DNA from: Bacillota bacterium
GTDB taxonomy: Bacteria; Bacillota; Clostridia; Christensenellales; CAG-138
Direction of reading: 5' to 3'
Assembly (NCBI GenBank): GCA_023426265.1
Contig: JAFABA010000057.1
Location: forward strand, 1 to 23,995
Length of the DNA: 23,995 nucleotides
Shown: in pieces, positions 8,071 through 15,830 of the stretch
Position numbering within the stretch: position 1 is the stretch's first letter
Layout: each line of letters begins with the position of its first letter
Position numbers and translations under genes: made by a program
The notes under the pieces: generated by a model
What the model was told of the DNA's origin: nothing
What the model saw: only the letters and a program-made list of their open reading frames with translations
The model's database searches: none

Positions 8071-8099
8071 TAGAACGCAAATGTTCCATTGTGACAAAG
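8062..8099. promoter_or_regulatory. Imperfect palindrome over the hrcA -35 element
   Basis: CTTTGTCAATAGAAC (8062-8076) and GTTCCATTGTGACAAAG (8083-8099) are inverted copies around a 6-nt centre, with a 2-nt bulge and one mismatch. Overlap with the -35 suggests an operator for a second regulator, but no specific factor can be named. Confidence 0.4.
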
Positions 8100-8201
8100 T
8101 GGAAACAAAAGCGTGGGGTTTTCGGCCCGAATTCGGGGCGGGAATGCCAACGCAACACCGAAAATCAGAACCCGTCCATCCGTTTAGAATACGCGCAAAT
8201 T

Positions 8202-8229
8202 TTGCATCGTAGCCATTGTATGGTATAAA
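8202..8229 (+). promoter_or_regulatory. Possible hemW promoter
   Basis: TATAAA (8224-8229) preceded by TGG gives an extended -10; TTGCAT (8202-8207) at 16 nt is a weak -35. It is the best candidate in the divergent hrcA/hemW region, about 40 nt before the hemW start. Confidence 0.4.
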
Positions 8230-8272
8230 TAAAGAGAGAGTTTGACGGCCTTGTTGCAAGAAAGGAAACTTT

Positions 8273-9418
8273 ATGCCCGGGCTTTATGTGCATATTCCGT
8301 TTTGCGTGCGAAAATGCCGCTATTGCGATTTTTTCTCTCTGGCCCAGCCGGAGCGTATGGAGCGCTTTCTTTGCGCGCTATACCGGGAAATCCACACGGC
8401 AGCGCAACATCATTGGGATAAGTTCGATACCGTGTTCTTTGGCGGTGGCACGCCCTCACTGCTTTCGGGCCCGCAGGCGCGATCGCTTCTGCATGAGCTG
8501 CGGCAATGCTTTTCCATCGCTCCGGACGCTGAGATTACATTTGAGTGCAACCCCGGCACGCTGGATGCGGAAAAGCTTTCCGCTTATAGGGAAGCGGGCG
8601 TCAACCGGCTGTCCATAGGCTTGCAGAGCATGAACGACGCATTGCTAAAGCGTATCGGGCGCATCCACACCAAACATGAGTTTTTAGAATCTTTCCGGCT
8701 TTCACATGAGGCGGGCTTTTCTAACATCAACGTGGATGTCATGCACGGCCTGCCGGGGCAGACGAAAGAGGACTATTTGGACACGCTGTCGGAAGTTACA
8801 GCGCTTTCCCCCGAACATATTTCAGCCTACGGGCTGATTTTGGAGGAAGGCACGGCGCTTTTTGAAGATGTGACGGAAGGACGCGAAACGCTGCCCGACG
8901 AGGACGACGTGTATATCATGCAGGACGCGGGCATTGTCTATCTGGGACAAAAGAATTACGCACGCTATGAAATCTCCAACTTCGCAAAGCCGGGGCGTTT
9001 TTGCCGCCACAACCTCAATTACTGGGCGAACGGCGCATACCTCGGCCTGGGCGCGGGCGCGCATTCGGCCTGGCGGCTCGAACTTGACGGCACGCCGCAG
9101 TGGACGCGCTGGAGCAACGCCGCAGATTTGGAGGCTTACAGTACGGAAACGGCAACGCCTTTGCGGGAACGGGAGCTCACCCCTATTTCCTGTGAGGAGG
9201 AAGCGTTTGAAACCGTAATGGTAGGCTTGCGGGTGGTTGCGGGCATTCCGCTTTCAGAGTTCGAAGTGCGGTTTCAAAAGCCGTTTCAGGAATTCTATCC
9301 GCAGGCGATAGAAATATTGATGAAAAAAGATTGGCTCACCCTGTCGCCGACGCATGCGTATTTGACAAAGGCGGGGCTGGATATGCAGAACACGGCGCTG
9401 CAGTATTTTTTGCCCTAG
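8273..9418 (+). CDS. hemW: Radical SAM coproporphyrinogen III oxidase-like protein, HemW family
   Basis: HemW is a radical SAM protein related to oxygen-independent coproporphyrinogen oxidase; established work treats it as a heme-binding chaperone rather than a true HemN. The 381-residue product has the radical SAM cysteines C11-x3-C15-x2-C18 in HIPFCVRKCRYCDF, followed by FGGGTPS and the ECNPGTL and LSIGLQS segments typical of the family, and a C-terminal HemW-type domain. The ATG is preceded by AAAGGA. It is transcribed alone, divergently from hrcA. In many Bacillota it sits between lepA and hrcA, as here, although lepA is in the opposite direction. Confidence 0.93.
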   Translation: MPGLYVHIPFCVRKCRYCDFFSLAQPERMERFLCALYREIHTAAQHHWDKFDTVFFGGGTPSLLSGPQARSLLHELRQCFSIAPDAEITFECNPGTLDAEKLSAYREAGVNRLSIGLQSMNDALLKRIGRIHTKHEFLESFRLSHEAGFSNINVDVMHGLPGQTKEDYLDTLSEVTALSPEHISAYGLILEEGTALFEDVTEGRETLPDEDDVYIMQDAGIVYLGQKNYARYEISNFAKPGRFCRHNLNYWANGAYLGLGAGAHSAWRLELDGTPQWTRWSNAADLEAYSTETATPLRERELTPISCEEEAFETVMVGLRVVAGIPLSEFEVRFQKPFQEFYPQAIEILMKKDWLTLSPTHAYLTKAGLDMQNTALQYFLP

Positions 9419-9428
9419 CTTTGGGCGT

Positions 9429-9559
9429 GGGGGATCGCAATCCCCCGCAGTCCAATCAGATCCGACGACATGCGCGTCAGATTTGCGAAAAAAAGTGCGT
9501 GAAAACGCTCTTTTAACCTACAGGAACCCGCTTACAAAGTCCACAAACTTTGTAAGCGG
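9429..9559. repeat. Dispersed intergenic repeat, compact copy
   Basis: Blocks shared with 22820-23094 occur in the same order: gggatcgcaa (9431-9440), tccaatca-aat-gacga-like (9451-9468), cagatttgcgaaaaaaagtgcg (22 nt, 9478-9499) and aacctacaggaa-cccgctt (9515-9533). Internal pairing includes a 7-bp stem at 9429-9446 right after hemW, an imperfect inverted repeat at 9457-9485, and a perfect 13-bp stem (9528-9540 with 9547-9559). Read on the minus strand, a short stem followed by T7 (near 9488-9508) looks like a weak terminator for the lepA operon. Function unknown. Confidence 0.6.
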
Positions 9560-9560
9560 C

Positions 9561-9595
9561 ATCAAACGGGATGGCGTTCAGCCATCCCGTTTGAT
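9561..9595 (-). terminator. Perfect 15-bp inverted repeat overlapping the 3' end of the DUF2493 gene
   Basis: Arms 9561-9575 and 9581-9595 are perfect reverse complements with a 5-nt loop that contains most of the stop codon. The last five codons of the upstream gene form the 5' arm. There is no T-tract, so it may stabilise or process the transcript end rather than terminate transcription. Confidence 0.45.
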
Positions 9596-9919
9596 TACAT
9601 AGATTTTTACCGGTTTATTCAGCCTCTGCGCGCGGCTGATGGTATAGCGTGTACCGGTGGAAACGCCGTCCCACACCGCCACAACCATGTCTGCCGCGTC
9701 CACGATCTGATCGTTTCTTGCCAGCGGAGCCAGTTTGCCCAGTACGCCATAGTCCGGCCGGAATATGCGTAAGGGAATGCCGCGGCTGTTCGCGTAGCGT
9801 TCCGCCAGCGCATCTACGCCGTACGCGCCGCCGGTAATGATCTCCGTAGCCTCCGGCGGGATATACTGTGCAACCTCCACGTCCCGCAGCGTGCGGGAGC
9901 CTACCACCGCCACCTTCAT
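9578..9919 (-). CDS. Small SLOG/DUF2493-type Rossmann protein
   Basis: A 113-residue single-domain protein that I place in the DUF2493/SLOG group of nucleotide- or ligand-sensing Rossmann folds. It starts MKVAVVGSRTLRD (the GSR motif of this group), has TGGAYGVDALAERYA at about residues 29-43 (glycine-rich loop plus the GVD motif, as in DprA- and LOG-like proteins), and ends in the ADMVVAVWDG and STGTRYTI strands. The ligand and role are unknown. The ATG is only 2 nt after the lepA stop and has no recognisable ribosome binding site, so translation probably depends on ribosomes finishing lepA. Its final codons form one arm of a perfect hairpin. Confidence 0.8.
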   Translation of the reverse strand: MKVAVVGSRTLRDVEVAQYIPPEATEIITGGAYGVDALAERYANSRGIPLRIFRPDYGVLGKLAPLARNDQIVDAADMVVAVWDGVSTGTRYTISRAQRLNKPVKIYVIKRDG

Positions 9920-9921
9920 GG

Positions 9922-11724
9922 CTAATCGATACGCAGCACGCTCATAAAGGCCTCGCTCGGGACCTCCACGGAGCCGACCTGCCGCATACGCTTCTTGCCT
10001 TCCTTCTGTTTTTCCAGCAGCTTCTTTTTACGCGTGATATCGCCGCCGTAGCACTTGGCTAAGACGTCCTTGCGCACGGCCTTGACGGTTTCGCGGGCAA
10101 TCACCTTGCCGCCGATCGCCGCCTGTATGGGAATTTCAAACTGTTGGCGCGGGATGACGTCCTTCAGTTTTTCCGCCACGTTACGGCCCTTGTTATACGC
10201 CTTGTCCCGGTGAACGATGGTGGAGAGCGCATCGCACATATCGCCGTTGAGCAGGAAATCAAGCTTCACCAAATCCGAGCGCATATATTCCTTGAGTTCA
10301 TAATCAAAGGAAGCGTAGCCGCGCGAACGGGATTTGAGCTGATCGAAGAAATCATATATGATCTCGTTGAGCGGCAGTTCGTAATGGATGTTGACGCGCG
10401 TCTCCTCCATGTACTTCATATCGATGAATATGCCGCGCTTTTCCTGGCAGAGCTCCATAATGGTACCCACGTAGGTAGAAGGCGTCATGATATGCGCGTC
10501 CACCATGGGTTCCTCCATGTAGGCGATCATCGTCGGGTTGGGAAGGTTGGAGGGGTTGTCAATGACGCGCTCCTCCCCGTCCTGCATTTTTACGCGGTAG
10601 ACGACGCTGGGCGCGGTGGTGACAAGGTCGAGATCAAATTCGCGCTCCAAGCGCTCCTGTATGATTTCCATATGCAGGAGCCCCAAGAACCCGCAGCGGA
10701 ACCCGAAGCCTAAAGCGATGGAGGTTTCCGGCTCGTAGGTCAGGGACGCGTCGTTGAGCTTGAGTTTATCGAGAGCGTCCTTCAAATCGTTGTAGCGCGC
10801 GCCGTCCGCAGGGTAGATACCGCAAAACACCATGGGGTGCGCCTGCTGGTAGCCGGGCAGGGCTTCCTTGGCGGGGTTTTCGGCTTCCGTTATGGTATCG
10901 CCCACCTTGGTTTCGGCCACGCTTTTGATGGAGGCCGCAATATAGCCGACCTCACCCGCCGTCAGCTCCTCCACCGGGCGGTGTCCGGGCGTAAACACGC
11001 CAACTTCCGTTACGTCGAACTCATGGCCGGAACTCATCATGCGGATTCGCGTACCCGCGCGCACCATTCCTTCCTTTACGCGCACATAGCTCACGGCGCC
11101 CTTGTAATTGTCGTAATAGCAATCGAATATCAGCGCCTGGAGCGGAGCCTCGCTGTCCCCCTTGGGCGGCGGGATAAGATCGACGATCTGTTCCAATACC
11201 ATGGGCACGTTTTCACCGGATTTTGCGGAAACGCGCGGCGCGTCCTCCGCGGGGATGCCGATGACGTCCTCAATTTCCTTTATGGTGTGCTCCGGCTGCG
11301 CGCTCGGGAGATCGATTTTATTGATGACGGGCATGATTTCAAGCCCGTTATCGATGGCGAGGTACACATTTGCAAGCGTCTGCGCCTCTATGCCCTGCGT
11401 GGCGTCCACAACGAGTATGGCGCCCTCGCACGCGGCAAGCGCCCGGCTGACCTCATAGGTAAAGTCCACATGGCCCGGCGTATCGATGAGGTTGAACATA
11501 TACTGCTTGCCGTCGGTATGGGTATAGAACATGCGCACGGCGGTCGCCTTTATGGTGATGCCGCGCTCGCGCTCGATATCCATGGTATCTAAAAGCTGCT
11601 CCTCCATATCCCTTTTGGACACGGTGTCGGTCAGCTCCATCAACCGGTCGGCAAGGGTAGACTTGCCGTGATCAATATGGGCGATGATACAGAAATTGCG
11701 TATTTGCTCCCGCGGAAAGGCCAT
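9922..11724 (-). CDS. lepA: Elongation factor 4 (LepA), ribosome back-translocating GTPase
   Basis: LepA/EF4 is a translational GTPase that acts on ribosomes during stress or initiation; its exact role is still debated. The 600-residue length is standard. The product has the GTPase P-loop AHIDHGKST (about residues 15-23), the RERGITIKA switch I, DTPGHVDF (G3) and NKIDLP (G4) motifs, EF-G-like domains, and the LepA-specific C-terminus. I start it at the ATG at 11724 (MAFPREQIRNF) with GGAGG just upstream; a longer frame to 11841 runs through the promoter region and is spurious. A small DUF2493 gene follows after 2 nt. Confidence 0.97.
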   Translation of the reverse strand: MAFPREQIRNFCIIAHIDHGKSTLADRLMELTDTVSKRDMEEQLLDTMDIERERGITIKATAVRMFYTHTDGKQYMFNLIDTPGHVDFTYEVSRALAACEGAILVVDATQGIEAQTLANVYLAIDNGLEIMPVINKIDLPSAQPEHTIKEIEDVIGIPAEDAPRVSAKSGENVPMVLEQIVDLIPPPKGDSEAPLQALIFDCYYDNYKGAVSYVRVKEGMVRAGTRIRMMSSGHEFDVTEVGVFTPGHRPVEELTAGEVGYIAASIKSVAETKVGDTITEAENPAKEALPGYQQAHPMVFCGIYPADGARYNDLKDALDKLKLNDASLTYEPETSIALGFGFRCGFLGLLHMEIIQERLEREFDLDLVTTAPSVVYRVKMQDGEERVIDNPSNLPNPTMIAYMEEPMVDAHIMTPSTYVGTIMELCQEKRGIFIDMKYMEETRVNIHYELPLNEIIYDFFDQLKSRSRGYASFDYELKEYMRSDLVKLDFLLNGDMCDALSTIVHRDKAYNKGRNVAEKLKDVIPRQQFEIPIQAAIGGKVIARETVKAVRKDVLAKCYGGDITRKKKLLEKQKEGKKRMRQVGSVEVPSEAFMSVLRID

Positions 11725-11767
11725 AATACCTCCGTCTTTCCCTATGTGGCATTTGTATTCAGCATTG

Positions 11768-11796
11768 ATGATACCGTATCGGAGGGGCAATTGCAA
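11768..11796 (-). promoter_or_regulatory. Promoter of lepA
   Basis: TTGCAA (11791-11796) and TATCAT (11768-11773) read on the minus strand are spaced by 17 nt, about 45 nt before the lepA ATG. Confidence 0.5.
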
Positions 11797-11806
11797 GAGA
11801 GCGGCT

Positions 11807-11835
11807 TTGCCTCCCTTACCCGCTTGTGATACAAT
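11807..11835 (+). promoter_or_regulatory. Promoter of the LUD-domain gene
   Basis: TTGCCT (11807-11812), a 17-nt spacer ending in TGA, and TACAAT (11830-11835) form an extended -10 promoter about 27 nt before the ATG. It is divergent from the lepA promoter, with the two -35 regions about 10 nt apart. Confidence 0.55.
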
Positions 11836-11861
11836 ACACAAAACGGTTAGGAGGGATCAGC

Positions 11862-12473
11862 ATGTCCAAAGTCGAACAGGCAGCCGTGAGCCTTCAAAAG
11901 CATGGCTTTCAGGTGCAGATATGTAAGGATGCGCAGGAGGCAAAGGAAGCCGCGCTCGCTTTGATACCGGAAGGAACAAGCGTTGGATTTGGCGGCTCTG
12001 TCACCGTACGCGATATGGGGTTATATGAAACGCTGCAGGATGCGGGCCACCCCGTTTACTGGCACTGGAAATGCGAAAAGGAAGAAGTCCCCGCCGTGCA
12101 CGCGGCGGCACAGAAAGCGGATGTGTATCTCTGCTCCGCAAACGCCGTACTCAAAGCCGGCGCGCTTTTGAACATCGACGGAACAGGGAACCGCGTTTCG
12201 AGCCTCATCTACGGGCCCAAGCGGGTGGTGGTCATCGCGGGGGAAAACAAGATCTGTGAAAATTATGAGGATGGAATTGACCGCATCAAGCGGGAAGCCT
12301 GCCCGCCCAACGCCCGGCGACTCGGCCTTTCTGTCCCCTGCGCCACAACGAATCGCTGTTCGGACTGCAGCTCCCCCCAGCGGATGTGCCATATCACAAC
12401 GCTGCTCGAACGCCCCACCAACGCTGTAAAGGACGTGCATGTGCTGCTGGTAGAGGAAAGCCTGGGTTATTAA
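11862..12473 (+). CDS. LUD-domain protein (LutC/YkgG-like lactate utilisation family)
   Basis: A 203-residue LUD-domain (DUF162) protein. The family includes LutC of lactate oxidation operons, but stand-alone versions in Clostridia have no proven activity. Visible features are the N-terminal helix, the GTSVGFGGSVTVRDMGL glycine-rich segment (about residues 39-55), the SANAVLKAGALLNIDGTGNRV region with NIDGTGNR at about 105-112 and the RVVVIAGENKI strand. A Cys-rich tail (CATTNRCSDC) could bind metal, although this is inference. I start it at the ATG at 11862 because AGGAGGG lies 6 nt upstream. No lutA/lutB partner is near; the next gene is an NTF2-like protein 15 nt downstream. Confidence 0.85.
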   Translation: MSKVEQAAVSLQKHGFQVQICKDAQEAKEAALALIPEGTSVGFGGSVTVRDMGLYETLQDAGHPVYWHWKCEKEEVPAVHAAAQKADVYLCSANAVLKAGALLNIDGTGNRVSSLIYGPKRVVVIAGENKICENYEDGIDRIKREACPPNARRLGLSVPCATTNRCSDCSSPQRMCHITTLLERPTNAVKDVHVLLVEESLGY

Positions 12474-12488
12474 TATATGGAAGGATTT

Positions 12489-12872
12489 ATGGAGAGAACA
12501 ACCATTGTACGGCAGCTATGGGCCGATATCCATAACCAAAAGTGGGATGGTCTTACCTCTTATTTTTGCTCTGATGCCGTCATAAACTGGAACAACACCA
12601 ACGAGCAATTTACGGTGGAAGAATTTATATCGGCCAACAGCCTATACCCCGGTAATTGGTCTATCGTTGTAGAACGTCTGGAAACGCGTGGGGACCTGAT
12701 CGTTTCTGTAGCCAAGGTGACGTTGCGTGACGCAAACGCAGTCTTCCACGCCATATCATTTTTTGAGTTTAAGGACGGGAAGATCAGGCTTCTGAACGAA
12801 TACTGGAGCGAGGATGGCCCGCCCCCGAAATGGCGGGTGGAACTCGGAATAGGCAGTCCAATTAATCTCTGA
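12489..12872 (+). CDS. NTF2-like / SnoaL-like domain protein
   Basis: A 127-residue soluble protein with the look of the NTF2-like fold: an N-terminal helix (RQLWADIHNQKWDGLTSYF), a central segment NNTNEQFTVEEFISANSLYPG, and four antiparallel strands including the VFHAISFFEFKDGKIRLLNEYWSEDG motif, which is typical of SnoaL-like proteins. Substrate unknown. I choose the ATG at 12489 because GAAGGA lies directly upstream; an in-frame ATG at 12477 has no well-placed ribosome binding site. It lies 15 nt after the LUD gene and is followed by a terminator, so the two form a short operon. Confidence 0.75.
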   Translation: MERTTIVRQLWADIHNQKWDGLTSYFCSDAVINWNNTNEQFTVEEFISANSLYPGNWSIVVERLETRGDLIVSVAKVTLRDANAVFHAISFFEFKDGKIRLLNEYWSEDGPPPKWRVELGIGSPINL

Positions 12873-12890
12873 TATGAAAAAGATTATATT

Positions 12891-12925
12891 AAAGCCGTCC
12901 TGTAAACAGTACGGGCGGCTTTTTT
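12891..12925 (+). terminator. Terminator after the LUD/NTF2-like operon
   Basis: AAAGCCGTCC (12891-12900) pairs with GGGCGGCTTT (one G-U pair), with a loop of about 11 nt, and is followed by a run of T. Confidence 0.8.
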
Positions 12926-12943
12926 CATATTTCTGGCACCTGT

Positions 12944-12973
12944 TTGAATAAGGAACCTCCCGTACGGTATAAA
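12944..12973 (+). promoter_or_regulatory. Promoter of the lipoprotein gene at 13009
   Basis: TTGAAT (12944-12949) and TATAAA (12968-12973) with an 18-nt spacer, about 30 nt before the ribosome binding site. Confidence 0.5.
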
Positions 12974-13008
12974 CGTTATATAGGCAAACGACCTTGGAGG
13001 ACAGATTT

Positions 13009-13581
13009 ATGAAGAGACCAATTTTATTGATAGCATCGCTCGCTTTTGCCGCGTTGCTGGCGGTAAGCGGCTGCTCACAGAAGCTTGTGCCGCCGCTTGA
13101 GCCCACGCCCGTTGAATCGCCCGCAACCGGCCTTCCCAACCCCATTGTGGAAGTGGAGAGCGCCGCGGATTTTGAAAAACTCAATGTGAAGATCGACGCG
13201 CCCGAAGGCGCAACCGATGTCAGCTATCGCATCATTTCAGATACGATTGCGGAAATTACGTTTACGCTCGACGGTGTCACTTATACCTACCGTTCCGCCA
13301 ACACCGGCACGGAAGAGGATATCTCCGGCGTATATACGGAGTTTGAGGAGCGCAGCGACATCAGCGTGGACGGCATGGACTGGTATGCGATCATCAATAT
13401 CAACACCAACAAGGACGCGGGCGCTTTGGCCAGGTGGCAGTACCTCCCCGTTCAGTTCTCGCTGTATACCGAGGATCATGTGGAAACCGATGCTTTCACC
13501 GAATTTGTGACGGACCTTGCGTACCGCGCGTACAAGGACAATGCCGCCGCTACCCTGCCGAGCCCGGCCCCTGTTGGCTAA
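13009..13581 (+). CDS. Predicted lipoprotein of unknown function
   Basis: A 190-residue exported protein. It has a Lys/Arg N-terminus, a hydrophobic stretch and a VSGC lipobox near residues 19-22, so the mature protein should be anchored by a lipidated Cys. A Pro-rich linker (VPPLEPTPVESPATGLPNP) precedes a soluble domain containing the YRIISDTIAEITFTLDGV, TYTYRSANTG and GMDWYAIININTN strands. I do not recognise the family with certainty; it resembles DUF4367-like sporulation or envelope lipoproteins. The start at 13009 has GGAGG 8 nt upstream. It is a single-gene unit between its own promoter and terminator. Confidence 0.75.
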   Translation: MKRPILLIASLAFAALLAVSGCSQKLVPPLEPTPVESPATGLPNPIVEVESAADFEKLNVKIDAPEGATDVSYRIISDTIAEITFTLDGVTYTYRSANTGTEEDISGVYTEFEERSDISVDGMDWYAIININTNKDAGALARWQYLPVQFSLYTEDHVETDAFTEFVTDLAYRAYKDNAAATLPSPAPVG

Positions 13582-13598
13582 TGCCCCAAAACAGCAGC

Positions 13599-13633
13599 GC
13601 CCCGCGTACCGGACATGGTACGCGGGGCTTTTT
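13599..13633 (+). terminator. Terminator after the lipoprotein gene
   Basis: A perfect 12-bp GC-rich stem (13599-13610 with 13617-13628), 6-nt loop, then TTTTT (13629-13633). It lies between convergent genes and the stem may also stop transcription from the minus side. Confidence 0.9.
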
Positions 13634-13641
13634 ATTGTTAT

Positions 13642-13926
13642 TTACCGGTCCAGGAAAGTCCCCTGCGGCTGATCGCCGTGCGGCGCAAGGCGCGAGCGGT
13701 TGATTCCTTCCGCGATGATGTGCGCCTGAAGATCCGGGTGTACCGGCACAAATCCCCAATATAAAAGGGCGATTACGCCGAAAAAGAACCCCCACGCAAA
13801 GCTCGTCTGGTACCCCTTCCTTTTTGCAAGGGATTGCACCACAAAGCCCATGCCGATTGCAGCGCCGATAATGAGAAGCAAAACCACAAAACCGCTAAAG
13901 AAGCTCCGATACGCAAAATTCATCAT
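13642..13926 (-). CDS. Small membrane protein of unknown function
   Basis: A 94-residue protein with two predicted membrane segments (about residues 9-29, GFVVLLLIIGAAIGMGFVV, and 43-60, FAWGFFFGVIALLYWGFV), separated by a short basic loop QSLAKRKGYQTS, and a polar C-terminal tail. I do not recognise a family. It lies 57 nt downstream of the ABC transporter in the same direction and is probably cotranscribed. The ribosome binding site is weak and the start is a tandem ATG ATG, so either may be used. Confidence 0.6.
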   Translation of the reverse strand: MMNFAYRSFFSGFVVLLLIIGAAIGMGFVVQSLAKRKGYQTSFAWGFFFGVIALLYWGFVPVHPDLQAHIIAEGINRSRLAPHGDQPQGTFLDR

Positions 13927-13983
13927 AGTAGTTATACCTGTTCCTTTCCTTTTCTGAATAAGATCTTCATTTGCCCTGTCTCT

Positions 13984-15669
13984 TTATCCAAAGTTCAAAG
14001 TGGATTTGTCCACCAGCGTCAATTCGCCGTCTTTGAGCTCAAATATCTTATCCGCGTTGCGGATCGTCGTCAGGCGGTGCGCAATGGCGATGATGGTACA
14101 TGAACCGGCCAGTTCGTTGATGGCGCTCTGTATCTCGCGCTCCGTTTCCACATCCACGGAGGCGGTCGCTTCGTCCAGTATGATGATGGGAGCCCGCCGC
14201 AGCACCGCGCGCGCGATTGCCACGCGCTGCTTCTGCCCGCCGGAAAGGCGCGCTCCGCGCTCGCCTACGCGGGTCTCATATCCATCTGACATATCCATGA
14301 TATCCTCATGGATATGCGCCGCCTTCGCTGCTGCTATGATATCCTCCATCGTGGCGTTTTCCACCGCGTAGCCGATGTTGTCCGCGATGGTGCCGTAGAA
14401 CAGGAACGTATCCTGCATGACGGGCGCGATGTTCCTCCGCAGGCTGTTGATGGTGACGTGCTTGATATCCTTGCCGTCAATGAGCACCCGCCCGGAAACG
14501 GGGTCATAGAAGCGGGAGAGGAGCTGCGTCAATGTCGTCTTCCCTACGCCTGTGGGGCCGATGAGTGCGATCATCTGCCCGGGCTCGCAGGCAAAGCTGA
14601 TGTTGCGCAGCACTTCCTGGTCCTTTTCGTAGCCGAACTGCACGTTTTCAAACTCGATTTTCCCCTGTACCGTGCCGATGTCCACAGCAAACGGCTCGTC
14701 CACGATATCCGAAGGCGCGTCCATGACCGCCATGACGCGCTCCGCCCCAGCATAGGCCTGCTGGGTGTCCTCCAGAAGCTTCGCAAAGCCGGTGATAGGC
14801 GCGTAGAACAGCGCGAGGTAGAGTAAAAACGCCACGATATCCGCAACGTCGATTTCCCCTCTTAGCGCAAGCGCGCCGCCCACGCCCGCCACAATCAATG
14901 TGCCGATGGCCGAAAAGAACTCCACCGATGGGTGGAATATGGCGCTCTTCTGCAACGCGACCAATATTGCGTGCGTATAGCCGTGCGCCTGCAAGCCGAT
15001 GCTTTCCTCCTCGCACCGTTCCTGGCCGAACGCCTGTATTTCATGGATGCCGGAAAAATTGTCCTGCAGCTTGGAATTCAGCGCGCCAAGCTTCCCTTGC
15101 GCCACGCGAAAATGCGGGCGTATTTTTGTAATGAACACATAGCCCGAGAGTGCGATCAGCGGCAGCGGGATACAGGTGAGTAACCCCAGCTTCACGTTGA
15201 TGGACAGGAGCATAATAAGCACGCCCGCAAGCGTAATGAAGTTGGTGAGCATTTCGGGTATGATGTGGGCGTATAAAAGCTCGAACGTCGCCGTATCGTT
15301 GACAACGCGGCTCATCAAATCCCCCGTTTGCCTCTCATGGAAAAAACTCATGGAAAAGCTCTGTATCTTCTGATACAGCTTGACGCGTATGCCCTCCACC
15401 AGGTTCCACGCCGCGACATGGGCGTAATAATTGCTGGCGTAGCGGAACAGCACCCGGAGCAGGTAAATGCCAGCAAGCGCCGCCGTAAGATACAGGATTT
15501 TTCCAAGCGATTCCTGCATAAGCCCCGAGGTCAGGGTTTTCGTGATTTCAGACAGCACCCTGGGTGCGGCAAGGTTCAATACGGTCATCAACAGTGTGGA
15601 AAGGATAGCGATTGCATATAGCCCTTTAAACCGCTTCGCATCCCCCATGATTCGGAACAACAGCTTCAT
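13984..15669 (-). CDS. ABC transporter, fused permease/ATP-binding half-transporter
   Basis: A 561-residue MsbA/multidrug-type exporter half: an N-terminal transmembrane domain of about six segments (residues 15-305) and a C-terminal ATPase. The ATPase has Walker A GPTGVGKTT (371-379), the Q-loop (PVMQD), signature LSGGQKQR (475-482), Walker B IIILDE (495-500) and the H-loop His at about 531, so it looks active. I start it at the ATG at 15669 because GGAGG lies 4 nt upstream; the frame continues to 16059 but through the acyltransferase gene. Only one half-transporter is present, so it probably works as a homodimer. Substrate unknown. Confidence 0.93.
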   Translation of the reverse strand: MKLLFRIMGDAKRFKGLYAIAILSTLLMTVLNLAAPRVLSEITKTLTSGLMQESLGKILYLTAALAGIYLLRVLFRYASNYYAHVAAWNLVEGIRVKLYQKIQSFSMSFFHERQTGDLMSRVVNDTATFELLYAHIIPEMLTNFITLAGVLIMLLSINVKLGLLTCIPLPLIALSGYVFITKIRPHFRVAQGKLGALNSKLQDNFSGIHEIQAFGQERCEEESIGLQAHGYTHAILVALQKSAIFHPSVEFFSAIGTLIVAGVGGALALRGEIDVADIVAFLLYLALFYAPITGFAKLLEDTQQAYAGAERVMAVMDAPSDIVDEPFAVDIGTVQGKIEFENVQFGYEKDQEVLRNISFACEPGQMIALIGPTGVGKTTLTQLLSRFYDPVSGRVLIDGKDIKHVTINSLRRNIAPVMQDTFLFYGTIADNIGYAVENATMEDIIAAAKAAHIHEDIMDMSDGYETRVGERGARLSGGQKQRVAIARAVLRRAPIIILDEATASVDVETEREIQSAINELAGSCTIIAIAHRLTTIRNADKIFELKDGELTLVDKSTLNFG

Positions 15670-15727
15670 GATACCTCCGAACTTTGTCCTGCATACGGTT
15701 ATGACGCGTATGCGTACATTCCGTAAC

Positions 15728-15756
15728 AGTATACCCTGTTGCTTCCAATGTTTCAA
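15728..15756 (-). promoter_or_regulatory. Promoter of the ABC transporter gene
   Basis: TTGAAA (15751-15756) and TATACT (15728-15733), read on the minus strand, are spaced by 17 nt. Just inside the transcript, GCATACG (15691-15697) and CGTATGC (15707-15713) form a 7-bp inverted repeat that could be an operator. Confidence 0.6.
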
Positions 15757-15790
15757 TGCACGGCGCGGGGATATCTCTCCCACAGCAGAG

Positions 15791-15820
15791 AAATCCCCCT
15801 CGCGTTCGCAAGGGGGATTT
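15791..15820 (-). terminator. Terminator after the acyltransferase gene
   Basis: A stem of AAATCCCCCT with AGGGGGATTT (arms 15791-15800 and 15811-15820) lies 10 nt after the acyltransferase stop. On the minus strand a short T-run follows; on the plus strand the T-run is longer, so it may work in both directions. Confidence 0.65.
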
Positions 15821-15830
15821 TTTGTCTCAA

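Noticed and set aside
8062..8099. LexA/SOS box in the hrcA-hemW region (GAAC...GTTC).
   Set aside because: The half-sites are separated by 6 nt instead of the 4 nt of the Gram-positive LexA box and are part of a longer palindrome.
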